NCBI GenBank assembly: GCA_021372335.1
Contig: JAJFUR010000002.1
Coordinates: forward strand, 1 to 47,862
DNA: 47,862 nucleotides
Direction of reading: 5' to 3'
Source of the DNA: Methanobacteriota archaeon
GTDB taxonomy: Archaea; Thermoplasmatota; Thermoplasmata; Methanomassiliicoccales; UBA472
Both the position numbers and the translations under genes were made by a program. The first letter of the stretch is position 1, and every line of letters starts with the position of its first letter. Positions 1 through 8,782 of the stretch are shown in pieces. The notes below the pieces were generated by a model. The model was not told the origin of the DNA and did no database searches. It saw only the letters and a program-made list of their open reading frames with translations.

Positions 1-560
1 TTCACGAAGACCATGCGCCCGGAGACATCGTGGCTGGCTCCGGTGATCGACTCGATGTCCTCCACTACCTGGACTATGCCGTCATATGAGTCGGGATAGA
101 AGGTGACCACATGGAAGCCGAGGCCCTCCAAGGCATTCCAGACTGGCAAGAGGTATGAGTAGCCATACCCGATGACGACGTCGGTGCTCTTGTTCCATCG
201 ACCTTCATCGACCAGGTGCATCATCCTCTGAACCACCATGTCCTTGTTGGCGGAGCTGACCGTGACGAAGCTGTCGGCGCTGACGCCCCTCATCTCAGGG
301 ATTTCGCTCTTATTGAACTCCGAGCCAGCATCGAAGATCACTGCCTTGTGCACCATCCCGATGTCCACAAGGGTGTTGGTGGCGAACGCGCCGAACGAGG
401 CGACATGGACCGCCGGTCCGGTCAGGTTGGTGACCTTCCCCCTGGAATCGGTCACGGAGATGGGGCTGTCGAATGCGCCGTCCCCTTGGACGGGGACGGA
501 GGGAACGATGGTCAGCAAGGCCAGGACCAGTAGCGCGGCCAGGATTCTCTGGGACCTCAT
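1..560 (-). CDS. Periplasmic-binding-type substrate-binding protein (BtuF/FhuD-like), partial
   Basis: The reading frame starts at an ATG whose complement is at 558-560 and runs off the left edge without a stop, giving about 186 residues. Residues 1-26 form a signal peptide: a short basic N-terminus, a leucine/alanine-rich core and a polar cut region. After it come a stretch resembling VTDSRGKVTNLTGPA and a VASFGAFATNTLVDIG segment. These resemble the N-lobe of helical-backbone metal or cobalamin binding proteins of ABC importers (BtuF/FepB family). A likely role is surface capture of iron chelate or corrinoid for an importer whose other genes would lie left of the window. The ligand cannot be read from the sequence. 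It is transcribed away from the gene at 783. Confidence 0.72.
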   Translation of the reverse strand, partial: MRSQRILAALLVLALLTIVPSVPVQGDGAFDSPISVTDSRGKVTNLTGPAVHVASFGAFATNTLVDIGMVHKAVIFDAGSEFNKSEIPEMRGVSADSFVTVSSANKDMVVQRMMHLVDEGRWNKSTDVVIGYGYSYLLPVWNALEGLGFHVVTFYPDSYDGIVQVVEDIESITGASHDVSGRMVFV

Positions 561-600
561 GGTGCATTCCTCTTGTGAGCGGTTTTGATAATATTATTAC

Positions 601-609
601 AGTATAAAG
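601..609 (-). promoter_or_regulatory. TATA box for the substrate-binding protein gene
   Basis: On the minus strand this reads CTTTATACT inside a strongly AT-rich patch (583-630). It is about 45 bases before the ATG at 560, which would leave a leader of roughly 20 bases. The assignment rests on position and composition only. Confidence 0.45.
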
Positions 610-753
610 TATTATCTTATTCGTAATATCGTTCTTCGTTCCATCTGAACGGGCGGCCCACTTCCTTGTAAGGAGCGCATGAGCGGAGACCGCATAGAGA
701 TTCCGAACTTGGTTTATCAAGGTTGATCGATGCGGAATCGGTGTGAAAGGGAG

Positions 754-760
754 TTATACC
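754..760 (+). promoter_or_regulatory. TATA box for the three-cysteine protein at 783
   Basis: TTATACC is centred about 26 bases before the ATG at 783, the spacing expected for a leaderless archaeal transcript. No Shine-Dalgarno sequence precedes that ATG, which fits. Confidence 0.5.
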
Positions 761-782
761 AAATCGTACTTTCGCAATAATC

Positions 783-1112
783 ATGGCGTCGCGGGTGAAG
801 GTGGTCACGCCCATATGCTCGCACGAGACCTGGGTGACCGCGGAGATGGATGGGGATGACAGGCTCAGGGTGCGCATCGAGTCCGATTGCGCCAATGTGA
901 GGAACTACGCCGAGCGGCTGCGGAGCGTCACGATGGACGACATCAACGAGCAGCGCGGTTCCCGCATCCTGACCGAGGCCCAGGATGGTATACTGACCCC
1001 CACCTGTCTCGTCCCCACCGCGGTCTTCAACGCGTGTTGGGTGGAGGCAGGGATGATCTCCAAGCGGTTGGCGGTGAAGGAGGGGTCGGTGGCCATCCAA
1101 TTTGTCGATTGA
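783..1112 (+). CDS. Small three-cysteine protein, DUF6951-like, copy 1
   Basis: This encodes 109 residues with no signal peptide or membrane segment. The N-terminus (MASRVKV) is followed by Cys12, Cys36 and Cys75, and Cys75 sits in CLVPTAVFNACWVEAGMI. The protein aligns without gaps over residues 1-90 to the protein starting at 47567, with all three cysteines and the WVEAGMI block at identical positions. I recall similar short proteins in methanogens under the name DUF6951, but that match is from memory. The conserved cysteines suggest metal or Fe-S binding or a redox role; this is inference. The gene has its own TATA box, probably gives a leaderless mRNA, and stands alone between divergent and downstream neighbours. 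Confidence 0.75.
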   Translation: MASRVKVVTPICSHETWVTAEMDGDDRLRVRIESDCANVRNYAERLRSVTMDDINEQRGSRILTEAQDGILTPTCLVPTAVFNACWVEAGMISKRLAVKEGSVAIQFVD

Positions 1113-1120
1113 GCCGACAA

Positions 1121-1130
1121 AAAATATATT
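1121..1130 (+). promoter_or_regulatory. TATA box for the deacetylase-like gene
   Basis: AAAATATATT lies about 50 bases before the ATG at 1176, implying a leader of about 20-25 bases. It is the only AT-rich block between the two genes. Confidence 0.5.
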
Positions 1131-1175
1131 GCTTCAATCGTCCCTTAAAAAAAGGCCAACGGATAGGTCTTCCTG

Positions 1176-2255
1176 ATGTGTGGTACCACTGCCTTCTTCT
1201 ATAACGATGGTCTGCTTCGGTATCAGTTCGGTCCGGAGCATCCCTACCAGCCCATTCGGTTCCAGTTGATAAGGGATACCTTGCGGGACATGGACGTGTT
1301 CAACGACCGCCTCGTGTACGTGGAGCCCCCAGCGGCAACGGAGGAGGACCTGAGGGAGGTCCATGACCCCGCGCTCATCGCGTACGTGAAGGAGCTGAGC
1401 GCCATAGGAAGCGGGTACCTTGACCTGGGGGACACCCCAGTGTGCCAAGGGCTGTACGAGGGGGCCTTGGCGGTGGTCGGCGCCACCCTGCACGGCGCAG
1501 AGAGCATCGCCCGGGGGGAGTATGACCATGTCATGACCCCGGGCGGTGGGCTACATCATGCCCGCAGGGACAAGGCAGCTGGCTTCAGCGTGTTCAATGA
1601 CCTTGCCATCGCCGCGAGGCGTCTGCAGCGGAGGTATGGGTATGAGAGGATCGCCATCATTGACATCGACGGCCATCACGGGGATGGTACCCAGTCGATC
1701 TTCAATGGGGAGCGGGTCCTGACCATTTCCTTCCATCGCTATGGCGCCGGGTTCTACCCGGGCACGGGAGCGGTCACCGACATTGGGGAGGGGGAGGGGG
1801 AGGGATACGCCATAAACGTCCCGCTCCCCCGCTGCACTCCCGACGACGTCTACGTTCCCACGTACGAGAGGGTGGTCACGGAGGCCTTGGACGCCTATCG
1901 CCCTGAGATCATCATCCACCAGTTCGGCACGGACGCGCACTACAGCGATCAGCTTGTGGGGATGGGGCTCACCACCAGGGCGTACGAGAAGGTGGCGGAG
2001 ATAACCCATCGCCTGGCGCATGAGCATTGCGACGGCCGGTACCTGGTGACCGGCGGAGGTGGGTATTCGATCGACGCCGCCCGGCGGATATGGAGCATCG
2101 CCGTGTGCACCGTCTCTGGCTCCTTCCCCTTGAACCCGGAGGGCCTGCACCTGCTACGCGACTCCGGGCTGAACCGTAAATGGAAGGTGCAGCAGGAGGA
2201 GTTCCACAAACGCCTTGACTATCTATTCGAAGAGGTCATTCCCAAGATCTGCTGA
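1176..2255 (+). CDS. Histone deacetylase-superfamily hydrolase (AcuC-like)
   Basis: This 359-residue protein has the full arginase/deacetylase-fold signature. It opens with FFYNDGLLRYQFGPEHPYQP, has the paired-histidine motif GGGLHHA, the zinc-binding DIDGHHGDGTQ, then FHRYGAGFYPGTG, a second zinc aspartate in FGTDAHYSDQL, and the tyrosine-bearing TGGGGY. All ligand residues expected for a Zn-dependent amidohydrolase are present, so it should be active. Family members remove acetyl or acyl groups from lysines of proteins (for example acyl-CoA synthetase in the acu system), from polyamines, or from other amines. The substrate here is unknown. The 3' end overlaps the convergent CARF gene by 20 bases. 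Confidence 0.9.
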   Translation: MCGTTAFFYNDGLLRYQFGPEHPYQPIRFQLIRDTLRDMDVFNDRLVYVEPPAATEEDLREVHDPALIAYVKELSAIGSGYLDLGDTPVCQGLYEGALAVVGATLHGAESIARGEYDHVMTPGGGLHHARRDKAAGFSVFNDLAIAARRLQRRYGYERIAIIDIDGHHGDGTQSIFNGERVLTISFHRYGAGFYPGTGAVTDIGEGEGEGYAINVPLPRCTPDDVYVPTYERVVTEALDAYRPEIIIHQFGTDAHYSDQLVGMGLTTRAYEKVAEITHRLAHEHCDGRYLVTGGGGYSIDAARRIWSIAVCTVSGSFPLNPEGLHLLRDSGLNRKWKVQQEEFHKRLDYLFEEVIPKIC

Positions 2256-2871
2256 TGCCCTCCATCCTCTGAAGCCAATCCAGGCAGGCCCTTCCCCTGC
2301 CCGTCAAGGCCAGTGCCGGGGCTTTTCCAGCCACCGTGGGCTCTATGAGGTCCATCTCCCTCATCCTGCGCATCAGAATGGCGAGGGGGTGACGACCGTC
2401 GAGCTCCTGCACCGTCGCCAGGGGGAAAGGCCATTTGGTTCGGAGCAGGGCATCGGCGATCTCTCTGGGAAGGGCTTCCTCGACCCCCCTGGCCGCCAGC
2501 AACGGGAATCTACACGCCTTCGTTTCGTAGCAGCACACCTCGGCCCCGATCGCCAGGGCCGCCAGCATGGCCGTGTCGCTCAACAGCTTCCTCCCTCCGG
2601 TGATATCGAAGCACACGCTCCATCCCTTCCAGCACTGGCCCTGCACCCGCTGCACGATGCGCATTGCGGCCGCTGCCAGGTCCTGAGGGTCCACCGTAAG
2701 CGCCTCATACCTCACCCCCAGCCTATCCAGGAAAGCCGTGGCTGCGCTCTCGTCCGCTGTTGTTTCCACCACCAGGATGAGATGGTCGTGGGGAAGGGAC
2801 CGCAGGCCGGGAACGATCTCGCTGACGTTCGCGCCGAAGGTGCTGACCAGCAGGCCTTGTTGCCGGGCCAT
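2236..2871 (-). CDS. CARF-domain plus winged-helix protein, distal gene of the pair
   Basis: The protein has 211 residues from the ATG at 2871, whose A is shared with the upstream gene's stop (TGATG). A TTG one codon earlier is also possible. Residues 1-130 look like a Rossmann-type CARF domain, with the ligand-loop motif CFDITGGRKLLSD at 88-100. The C-terminal ~75 residues (HPLAILMRRMREMDLIEP...LTGRGRACL) look like a degenerate winged helix. Csa3/DUF6293-type regulators share this plan and bind cyclic oligoadenylate or related nucleotides. The first strand (GLLVSTFG) is the usual CARF start. No cas gene or repeat array is in the window, so the ligand and target are open. Confidence 0.65.
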   Translation of the reverse strand: MARQQGLLVSTFGANVSEIVPGLRSLPHDHLILVVETTADESAATAFLDRLGVRYEALTVDPQDLAAAAMRIVQRVQGQCWKGWSVCFDITGGRKLLSDTAMLAALAIGAEVCCYETKACRFPLLAARGVEEALPREIADALLRTKWPFPLATVQELDGRHPLAILMRRMREMDLIEPTVAGKAPALALTGRGRACLDWLQRMEGISRSWE

Positions 2872-3515
2872 CAATCCAGCTCCATCATCAGCTCGAGGGC
2901 GTCATCGACCGTGACGACCTTCCTGCGGCGGTCGGCGGCGTCCTCCGTGAGATGCAGGATGCCCTTCCCCTCGAGGACCTGGATGTGGTGATTGACGGTC
3001 GCCTTGTGCTTCCCTATGCCCTTAGCGATCTCCATCTGAGTCATCGGGCGCGAGCGGTTCTGCCATATGAAGGCGAGGACCTCCTTTTGAGCGGGGGTGA
3101 GCAGGTTTGAGTAATCCACCCTCAGGAGGGGCAACGGGATCTCCTGGTAAGTCTCATCGTGCACATAGACGGAGTTGAGCCCCTCCATGGCGCAGATCAA
3201 GAGGGCGGCCGCGCTCATCATCTTCGTCCCTCCAGCGATATTGAATACCGCGATCTCCTCGCCCTTCCTTCTGAGCGCGCGGACCTCCGTGCGCATCGCC
3301 CTCGCGGCCTGAAGGAGGTCGAAGGCGTCCGGTATGGCGACCCGCCTCAGCTCTATGCCCATGACGGTGCACACCGAGTCGACCTCGGCCAGGGCCTCCA
3401 ATGCGCGCGGGTGGTCGTTGCAGAAGACCACCGCCCTCTCCAGAGAGGGCGTCGACTCTACGGTAGGAAGCAGGGACCTAGCCCTGAAGCCCAATGTGCC
3501 TAGGATGGCGACCAT
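2871..3515 (-). CDS. CARF-domain plus winged-helix transcription regulator, proximal gene (Csa3/DUF6293-like)
   Basis: This 214-residue protein has an N-terminal CARF-like domain (about 1-133) with the loop motif FNIAGGTKMMSAAAL at 91-105. A clear winged helix-turn-helix follows (about 138-205): LLTPAQKEVLAFIW, then MTQMEIAKGIGKHKATVNHH as the recognition helix region, and a basic wing (DRRRKVVTV). The start is the ATG at 3515. It heads a two-gene operon translationally coupled to the second CARF gene. The 84-base gap to the protease gene at 3599 is AT-rich and could carry promoters for both directions. I infer a nucleotide-sensing DNA-binding regulator, probably acting with its partner and perhaps on this divergent promoter. 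Confidence 0.72.
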   Translation of the reverse strand: MVAILGTLGFRARSLLPTVESTPSLERAVVFCNDHPRALEALAEVDSVCTVMGIELRRVAIPDAFDLLQAARAMRTEVRALRRKGEEIAVFNIAGGTKMMSAAALLICAMEGLNSVYVHDETYQEIPLPLLRVDYSNLLTPAQKEVLAFIWQNRSRPMTQMEIAKGIGKHKATVNHHIQVLEGKGILHLTEDAADRRRKVVTVDDALELMMELD

Positions 3516-3573
3516 GATATCATCTCATCATCAGTGGAATGCTTTAATTCAATTTCCTAAGACGGTATTATTA

Positions 3574-3581
3574 TTTATGAT
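3574..3581 (+). promoter_or_regulatory. TATA box for the surface protease gene
   Basis: TTTATGAT sits in a run of A/T (3566-3589), centred about 22 bases before the GTG at 3599. This favours a very short or absent leader and supports the GTG start over the ATGs at 3650 and 3674. Confidence 0.4.
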
Positions 3582-3598
3582 ACTAATTTGAAGGTCCT

Positions 3599-6500
3599 GT
3601 GGTAAATCGAAATAGGTACGGACCCCTTACCTCTTCATCGAATAGAACGATGCGCCCCCCTCATCGCGCCCGCATGGTCGTAACGGCCTTTCTACTGACC
3701 CTGGCCCTTCTCCCCCTCGTCCACGTTCCTTCCTTCGAGGCCACCGCGCCCACCTTCATGACCTCCTCCATGAGCTATGAGTATCATTTTTCAGAGCCTT
3801 TCGTCGACCTGACGAGCGCGGACCGCCTCTTTCGGATCGAGGGCTCGGACCTTGACCCCCGGGGAGGGGTCCCGGCCCTGCCGGTATTCCCCGTGTCCCT
3901 GGCGGTCCCCCCCGGGCAAAGGCTCGTGGACCTGGTCATGAGCCATTCCGCCCCCCGGACGATCGAGCTGATGACCGCCTATCCGACCAATCCGGTCGAG
4001 ATGGCGGTGGATGGGGAAATGGCCTATTGCCATGAATATGCCGCGGAGCCGTGGGAGGCGACGGGAAGCCAGGTCCTTGAGGGGGTGGAGGTCGTAGGGC
4101 TTACCCTCCGGCCGTTGTATTGGAACGTGAGCACGGGGGCGCTGTCGTTCGTTGAGGATTTCACGCTCACCCTGACCCTGGAGGATGTCCGGCCCGATTA
4201 CGTCGGGGACATGGGGAGGGTGAGGGAGATGGTCGACAATCCGGAGGCGGTGCCGGACCTACTGCCCTTCGCAAGCTCGAACGTCCTCCCGCAGGGGGAG
4301 TACGACCATCTCATCATCACCAGCGAGGCCCTTTCCTCCCCGTTCGAGGAATTGGCGAGGTGGAAGGGGGAGAGGGAGGAACGGGGGGCCGTGTACGAGG
4401 GCGTTCGGAGCAAGGTCGTGACCTTGGAGGACATCCTCGCCACCAAGGCCCTTTGGGGCTCGCCATCCTCGCATCACGGCACCGGGAACGACACGCAGAC
4501 GGTGGTCCGCAACATGATCGTCGCCGCCCACAGAGAGTGGGGGGTGGACTACGTCCTCATTGGAGGGGACGATGACGTCGTCCCCGTCCGAATGGTCGCC
4601 GCGCCGATATTCGACACGGAATACCGGGAGCTGCCGGCCGACATCTACTACTCCGGTCTGGATGGGGACTGGGACGCGGACGGGGACGGGGTGTACGGGG
4701 AGCTGCTCAGCACCTTCCCGACGGTGCGGGACGAGGCGGACCTGCTTGCCGAGGTGTTCGTGGGCAGGGCCACGGTATCGACCGCCGAGGGCGCCTGGAA
4801 CTTCGTGAACAAGACGATGGCGTACGAGAGGGGGTACGTGAACCAATACGCGGACGACATTCTGCTGATAGGGGAGCGGCTCGACTCGGCCCCTACCTAC
4901 GGCGATGATTACAAGCAGGAGATCTTCGACGAGGTGCTTGCCGATGAGGGGCTGATATCCTCGACCCTTTACGCGAGGGACGGAACGTTCTCCGGCCCCG
5001 CCGTGCTGGCGGCGATGCGGTCGGGTGTGCATGTGATCAACCACATGGGCCATGGGAACTTCGGGTCCTTCGCCGGCGTAACCAGTCAGGACGTCCAGGG
5101 ATTGGACAATGCCCTTCCCTTCCTGCTCTACACCCAGGCCTGCATGGTCGCTGGCTTCGACGAGAGGGCGGATGACCCGGGGGACTGCATTGCGGAGGAG
5201 ATGGTGCAGGGCGAGGGGGGCGCGGTGGCCTTCATCGGCAACTCCCGCTATGGGTGGTATGCCAGGGGCAGCACGTACGGCTCCTCGCAGCGGTTCGACA
5301 AGGCCTTCTTCAGCCAGGTCTATGACGGGGACGTTCCCGAGCTTGGACGCGCCCTCGCCTATTCGAAGGAATCGCTGTACACGTCCGCCCTCTCCGCAGG
5401 CACCATGCGCTGGGTGTACCTGGAGCTGAACCTCCTTGGGGACCCGGAGACAAGCGTCCATCTGTCCGAACGGGCGACCCATGACCTGGAGGTGCGGGGG
5501 ATCGAGGTGGGGCGGTGCATAGCGGGCGAGCGATGCCAGGTCACCGTCGAGGTGCGGAACGTGGGCCAGTCCATAGACGAGGGGGCGCTGCGCCTCTTGG
5601 TCGATGGGGAGACCCTGGGGAACGCGCCCGTGTCCCTTGCGCCCGGCGAGGGCATGACGGTGATGATGGGATGGACGCCCTCCGGCGCCGGGCGCCACGA
5701 GCTGGTGGCGGTTGTGGCGTGCGAGGGGGACGAGAGCCCGGAGAACGATCGCAGCGACCTTGAGGTGATGGTGGACCGCCGGGTCACGTCGGATGAGCAC
5801 TGGAGCGGGGAGGTGGTCCTCTCGAGCGGCCTATTGATAGCTGAGGGCGTGACCGTGACCGCCCGGGACTGCTACATTCTGTTGCGGTCCTCCCCGATGT
5901 TGTACAGGCTGACCGTGGACGGGGCCTTCCTCATGGACAACTGCACCTATGGCGGATCGCCGTCGGTCCTGGATTCCGCAGGGGGCAAGCTGGCAATGAC
6001 CGAGTGCCTGATGGAGGGGGCATCGCTGTCCCTTGCCCAAGGAGCCCGCTTTGGCTCGCTCTCCCTTCGGAACACCAGCATGGTCGGCGGCAGCGGGTGG
6101 CAGATCGAAGGTGCCAACGTGGTGATGACCAACTCATCGGCAGTGGCCCAGGAAGGGGAATGGCTCATCTCCGATTCCACGGTGGCCATCGACCTCGTGG
6201 ATGGGGCCGGGGGGCACGGCCTCCACCTCGTGAATGCGAGCGGGACCGTTTCACGGCTCTCGTGGACCGGGGGGTCCTCCGGGCTGATAGTGGAGCGCTG
6301 CAGCGGGATGACCCTCCACGATCTGAGCTTCGTCGGCAACGCTATGGATATGGACATAGAGGGGGATGTGACGGCCCATTTCATCCATGACCTGAGGAAC
6401 GTGACGCTGACCGCGGGCCCGTTGGCCGTCCTGCATGGACTGGATGGAACAACGTTAACGGGAGCGTTCGCCTCCCTGTACCTCGTGGAATGCCACGCCG

Positions 6501-8776
6501 TCGTGGTGAGGGGGCAGCGATTCCAAGGGGCCGGGACCGGGCTGGCGCTGATCGAGAGCCATGGGATAGAGGTCATAGGGAATGCCATTGAGAACTGCAC
6601 GACGGGGATCCTTGCGATCGGGTCGCAGGGCACCGTCTGGGCGAACGACCTCCTCGACAACGACGCGCAGGTCCATCAGGCCCGGTCCGACCTGACCTTC
6701 GATCGGGGGTATCCCAGAGGCGGCAACCATTGGTCGGACATGCGCGGTCTCGATCAAATGTCGGGGGACGGGCAGGATGCCATGGGATGCGACGGCATCT
6801 TCGATTCGCCTTACGAAGGGGGCGCCTATGACCGGTATCCGAAGGTCGGAAGGTGCAGCTATCTCTATGACAGCCCGAACGCTTCGTTCATCATCAATGC
6901 CGTCCCGGCCAACAGGGTGGACCCTGTGGTCCTGACCCATTGCGGGGGGAGCGGCATCGGCATAGCGAACTGGACCTGGGACCTGGGCGACGGAAACACG
7001 GCCTACGGGGACCGAGCGGTCCATACCTACCTCTCCCTGGGAACGGCCCCTGTTCTCCTGACGGTCACCGACCACAAGGGATCGACGGCCACGGCCACGG
7101 GGGAGGTCCTGGTCGTCAACCTGCTTCCCGATTGCGGCTTCATCGTCTCCCCCTCCCGGCCGGCGCCAGGGGAAGCTGTCCGCTTCGAGGACCGTTCCTC
7201 GGACCGGGACGGGAGCATATCCGCCTGGCGATGGGATTTCGGGGATGGGGGGACCTCCCTCGAACCGGAGCCCGAGCATACGTACCAGGAAGAGGGGGAA
7301 TACCTGGTGTCCTTGACCGTGATGGATGCTGAGGGTGGAAGCGCCAGCACTACCCAGGCGTTGGCGGTGGGCAACGACCCCCCGGTGGCGACCTTCGTCT
7401 CGGCCCCCAGCCTTATCACCGTCCTCACGGACGTCCGCTTCACCTCCCAGAGCCATGATCCGGACGGAGAGGTCGTTTCATGGGCCTGGAGCTTCGGGGA
7501 CGGCGCCACCGGCACCGGCAGCTCGGTCGTGCACTGCTATTCCTCGCTGGGCACGTTCCAGGTGACCCTCGAGGTCTGGGACGAGCACGGCGCTTCGTCC
7601 TCCGTTACTGCTTCCCTCACAGTGCGGAACTCAAGGCCGGTGGCTGACTTCGAGGCGCCGGGCTCGGTGCTGAGCCTGGAGGAGGTACATTTCATGGACC
7701 TCTCCTACGACCTTGACGGCCGGGTCCTAGGCTGGAGCTGGGATTTCGGGGATGGTGGGACGTCCACCCTCGCCTCGCCTGCACATATATACAAGGCCCC
7801 GGGGGACTACGCGGTCACCCTGACGGTCATGGATGACCGGCGGGCATCCTCCGTCAAGATGGCGCCAGTGAAGGTACTCAACCGCCTCCCGCAGGTCGCC
7901 ATCGAAGGGCCGTCCGGGGAGCATTGGTCCCTGGAGGAGATGGAGTTCCATGCGATGGCCTCGGACATGGATGGGACGGTCGCCTCCTTCCACTGGGACA
8001 TGGGGGACGGCAGGGAACTGGAAGGGCAGACGGTGTGCCATGCGTACCTATGCCCGGGCGAGTACGTGGTGACCCTCACCTGTGAGGATGACGCAGGGGG
8101 CGTGGCCAACGCCACCATCGTCGTCCAGGTCCAGAACCTGATCCCCCTGGTGGGAGCGACGTACGAGCGATCGTTGGACCATCCATTGGAACTGATGTTC
8201 CAGAGCGGCGCGGAGGATCTTGATGGAAGCATCGCTTCCTATGACTGGCGCTTTGGGGACGGGGGATCCTCGGCGGAGGCTGCCCCCGCGCATCGCTACC
8301 GTCGGGCTGGGGATTACACCGTCGTGCTCAACGTGACCGACGACCGTGGGGCCTGGGCCGTGGCATTCGCCAACGTGACAGTGGTGGAAGGGAGCCTATT
8401 CCTGACAGGAATGACCTGCGAGAAGGCCGACGGGGAATGGGTGCTCGAGGGAACGATGGTGAACGAAGGCCCGTCCCTTGCCTACGTGACTTTCTACGTC
8501 AACGTCACCGATGGACGCGCCCCCCTCCTTTTGAGAATAGAATATCGATTGGAACCTGGCGAACGGAGGGCGGTCGAGGTCGGGCTGGGAGCGCATGGCG
8601 AGGCCACCGTGAACGCCACGCTAGGTTGCGAGGAAGGGTTCGATTCGGATATCCGTGATAACATCTGGGGAGCGCGGATCTCCGACCCTGGGCTGAACGT
8701 CCCGATGGGCTATGTCGTCGTGCCCCTGATCGGCGCGATCATCGCCGCGGCGGTGGTCATCGTCAGAAGGAGATGA
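3599..8776 (+). CDS. Giant secreted C25-type (gingipain-like) protease with beta-helix and six PKD domains
   Basis: The protein has 1725 residues from the GTG; an ATG at 3650 would give 1708. A signal peptide core lies at about 26-48. Residues ~230-620 resemble peptidase family C25: DYVLIGGDDDVVPVR, the catalytic-type histidine in NHMGHGN (His485) and a cysteine in YTQACMVAGF (Cys515), followed by a GGAVAFIGNSRYGWY strand. Next come a CARDB-like domain (~626-720), a right-handed beta-helix/NosD-type region (~725-1080) ending in a GGNHWSD segment, and six PKD domains (~1093-1598), each with WxxGDG or WDFGDG signatures. The C-terminus has a membrane helix (about 1700-1722) and basic RRR, so it is anchored in the cytoplasmic membrane and faces outward. 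A role in surface protein processing or nutrition is inferred. Confidence 0.85.
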   Translation: MVNRNRYGPLTSSSNRTMRPPHRARMVVTAFLLTLALLPLVHVPSFEATAPTFMTSSMSYEYHFSEPFVDLTSADRLFRIEGSDLDPRGGVPALPVFPVSLAVPPGQRLVDLVMSHSAPRTIELMTAYPTNPVEMAVDGEMAYCHEYAAEPWEATGSQVLEGVEVVGLTLRPLYWNVSTGALSFVEDFTLTLTLEDVRPDYVGDMGRVREMVDNPEAVPDLLPFASSNVLPQGEYDHLIITSEALSSPFEELARWKGEREERGAVYEGVRSKVVTLEDILATKALWGSPSSHHGTGNDTQTVVRNMIVAAHREWGVDYVLIGGDDDVVPVRMVAAPIFDTEYRELPADIYYSGLDGDWDADGDGVYGELLSTFPTVRDEADLLAEVFVGRATVSTAEGAWNFVNKTMAYERGYVNQYADDILLIGERLDSAPTYGDDYKQEIFDEVLADEGLISSTLYARDGTFSGPAVLAAMRSGVHVINHMGHGNFGSFAGVTSQDVQGLDNALPFLLYTQACMVAGFDERADDPGDCIAEEMVQGEGGAVAFIGNSRYGWYARGSTYGSSQRFDKAFFSQVYDGDVPELGRALAYSKESLYTSALSAGTMRWVYLELNLLGDPETSVHLSERATHDLEVRGIEVGRCIAGERCQVTVEVRNVGQSIDEGALRLLVDGETLGNAPVSLAPGEGMTVMMGWTPSGAGRHELVAVVACEGDESPENDRSDLEVMVDRRVTSDEHWSGEVVLSSGLLIAEGVTVTARDCYILLRSSPMLYRLTVDGAFLMDNCTYGGSPSVLDSAGGKLAMTECLMEGASLSLAQGARFGSLSLRNTSMVGGSGWQIEGANVVMTNSSAVAQEGEWLISDSTVAIDLVDGAGGHGLHLVNASGTVSRLSWTGGSSGLIVERCSGMTLHDLSFVGNAMDMDIEGDVTAHFIHDLRNVTLTAGPLAVLHGLDGTTLTGAFASLYLVECHAVVVRGQRFQGAGTGLALIESHGIEVIGNAIENCTTGILAIGSQGTVWANDLLDNDAQVHQARSDLTFDRGYPRGGNHWSDMRGLDQMSGDGQDAMGCDGIFDSPYEGGAYDRYPKVGRCSYLYDSPNASFIINAVPANRVDPVVLTHCGGSGIGIANWTWDLGDGNTAYGDRAVHTYLSLGTAPVLLTVTDHKGSTATATGEVLVVNLLPDCGFIVSPSRPAPGEAVRFEDRSSDRDGSISAWRWDFGDGGTSLEPEPEHTYQEEGEYLVSLTVMDAEGGSASTTQALAVGNDPPVATFVSAPSLITVLTDVRFTSQSHDPDGEVVSWAWSFGDGATGTGSSVVHCYSSLGTFQVTLEVWDEHGASSSVTASLTVRNSRPVADFEAPGSVLSLEEVHFMDLSYDLDGRVLGWSWDFGDGGTSTLASPAHIYKAPGDYAVTLTVMDDRRASSVKMAPVKVLNRLPQVAIEGPSGEHWSLEEMEFHAMASDMDGTVASFHWDMGDGRELEGQTVCHAYLCPGEYVVTLTCEDDAGGVANATIVVQVQNLIPLVGATYERSLDHPLELMFQSGAEDLDGSIASYDWRFGDGGSSAEAAPAHRYRRAGDYTVVLNVTDDRGAWAVAFANVTVVEGSLFLTGMTCEKADGEWVLEGTMVNEGPSLAYVTFYVNVTDGRAPLLLRIEYRLEPGERRAVEVGLGAHGEATVNATLGCEEGFDSDIRDNIWGARISDPGLNVPMGYVVVPLIGAIIAAAVVIVRRR

Positions 8777-8782
8777 GGGGAG

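Noticed and set aside
4259-5800. Long open frame antisense to the surface protease
   Set aside because: High-GC third-codon effect; the protein lacks motifs, is histidine/arginine/glycine-rich, and lies wholly opposite a gene with clear domains.
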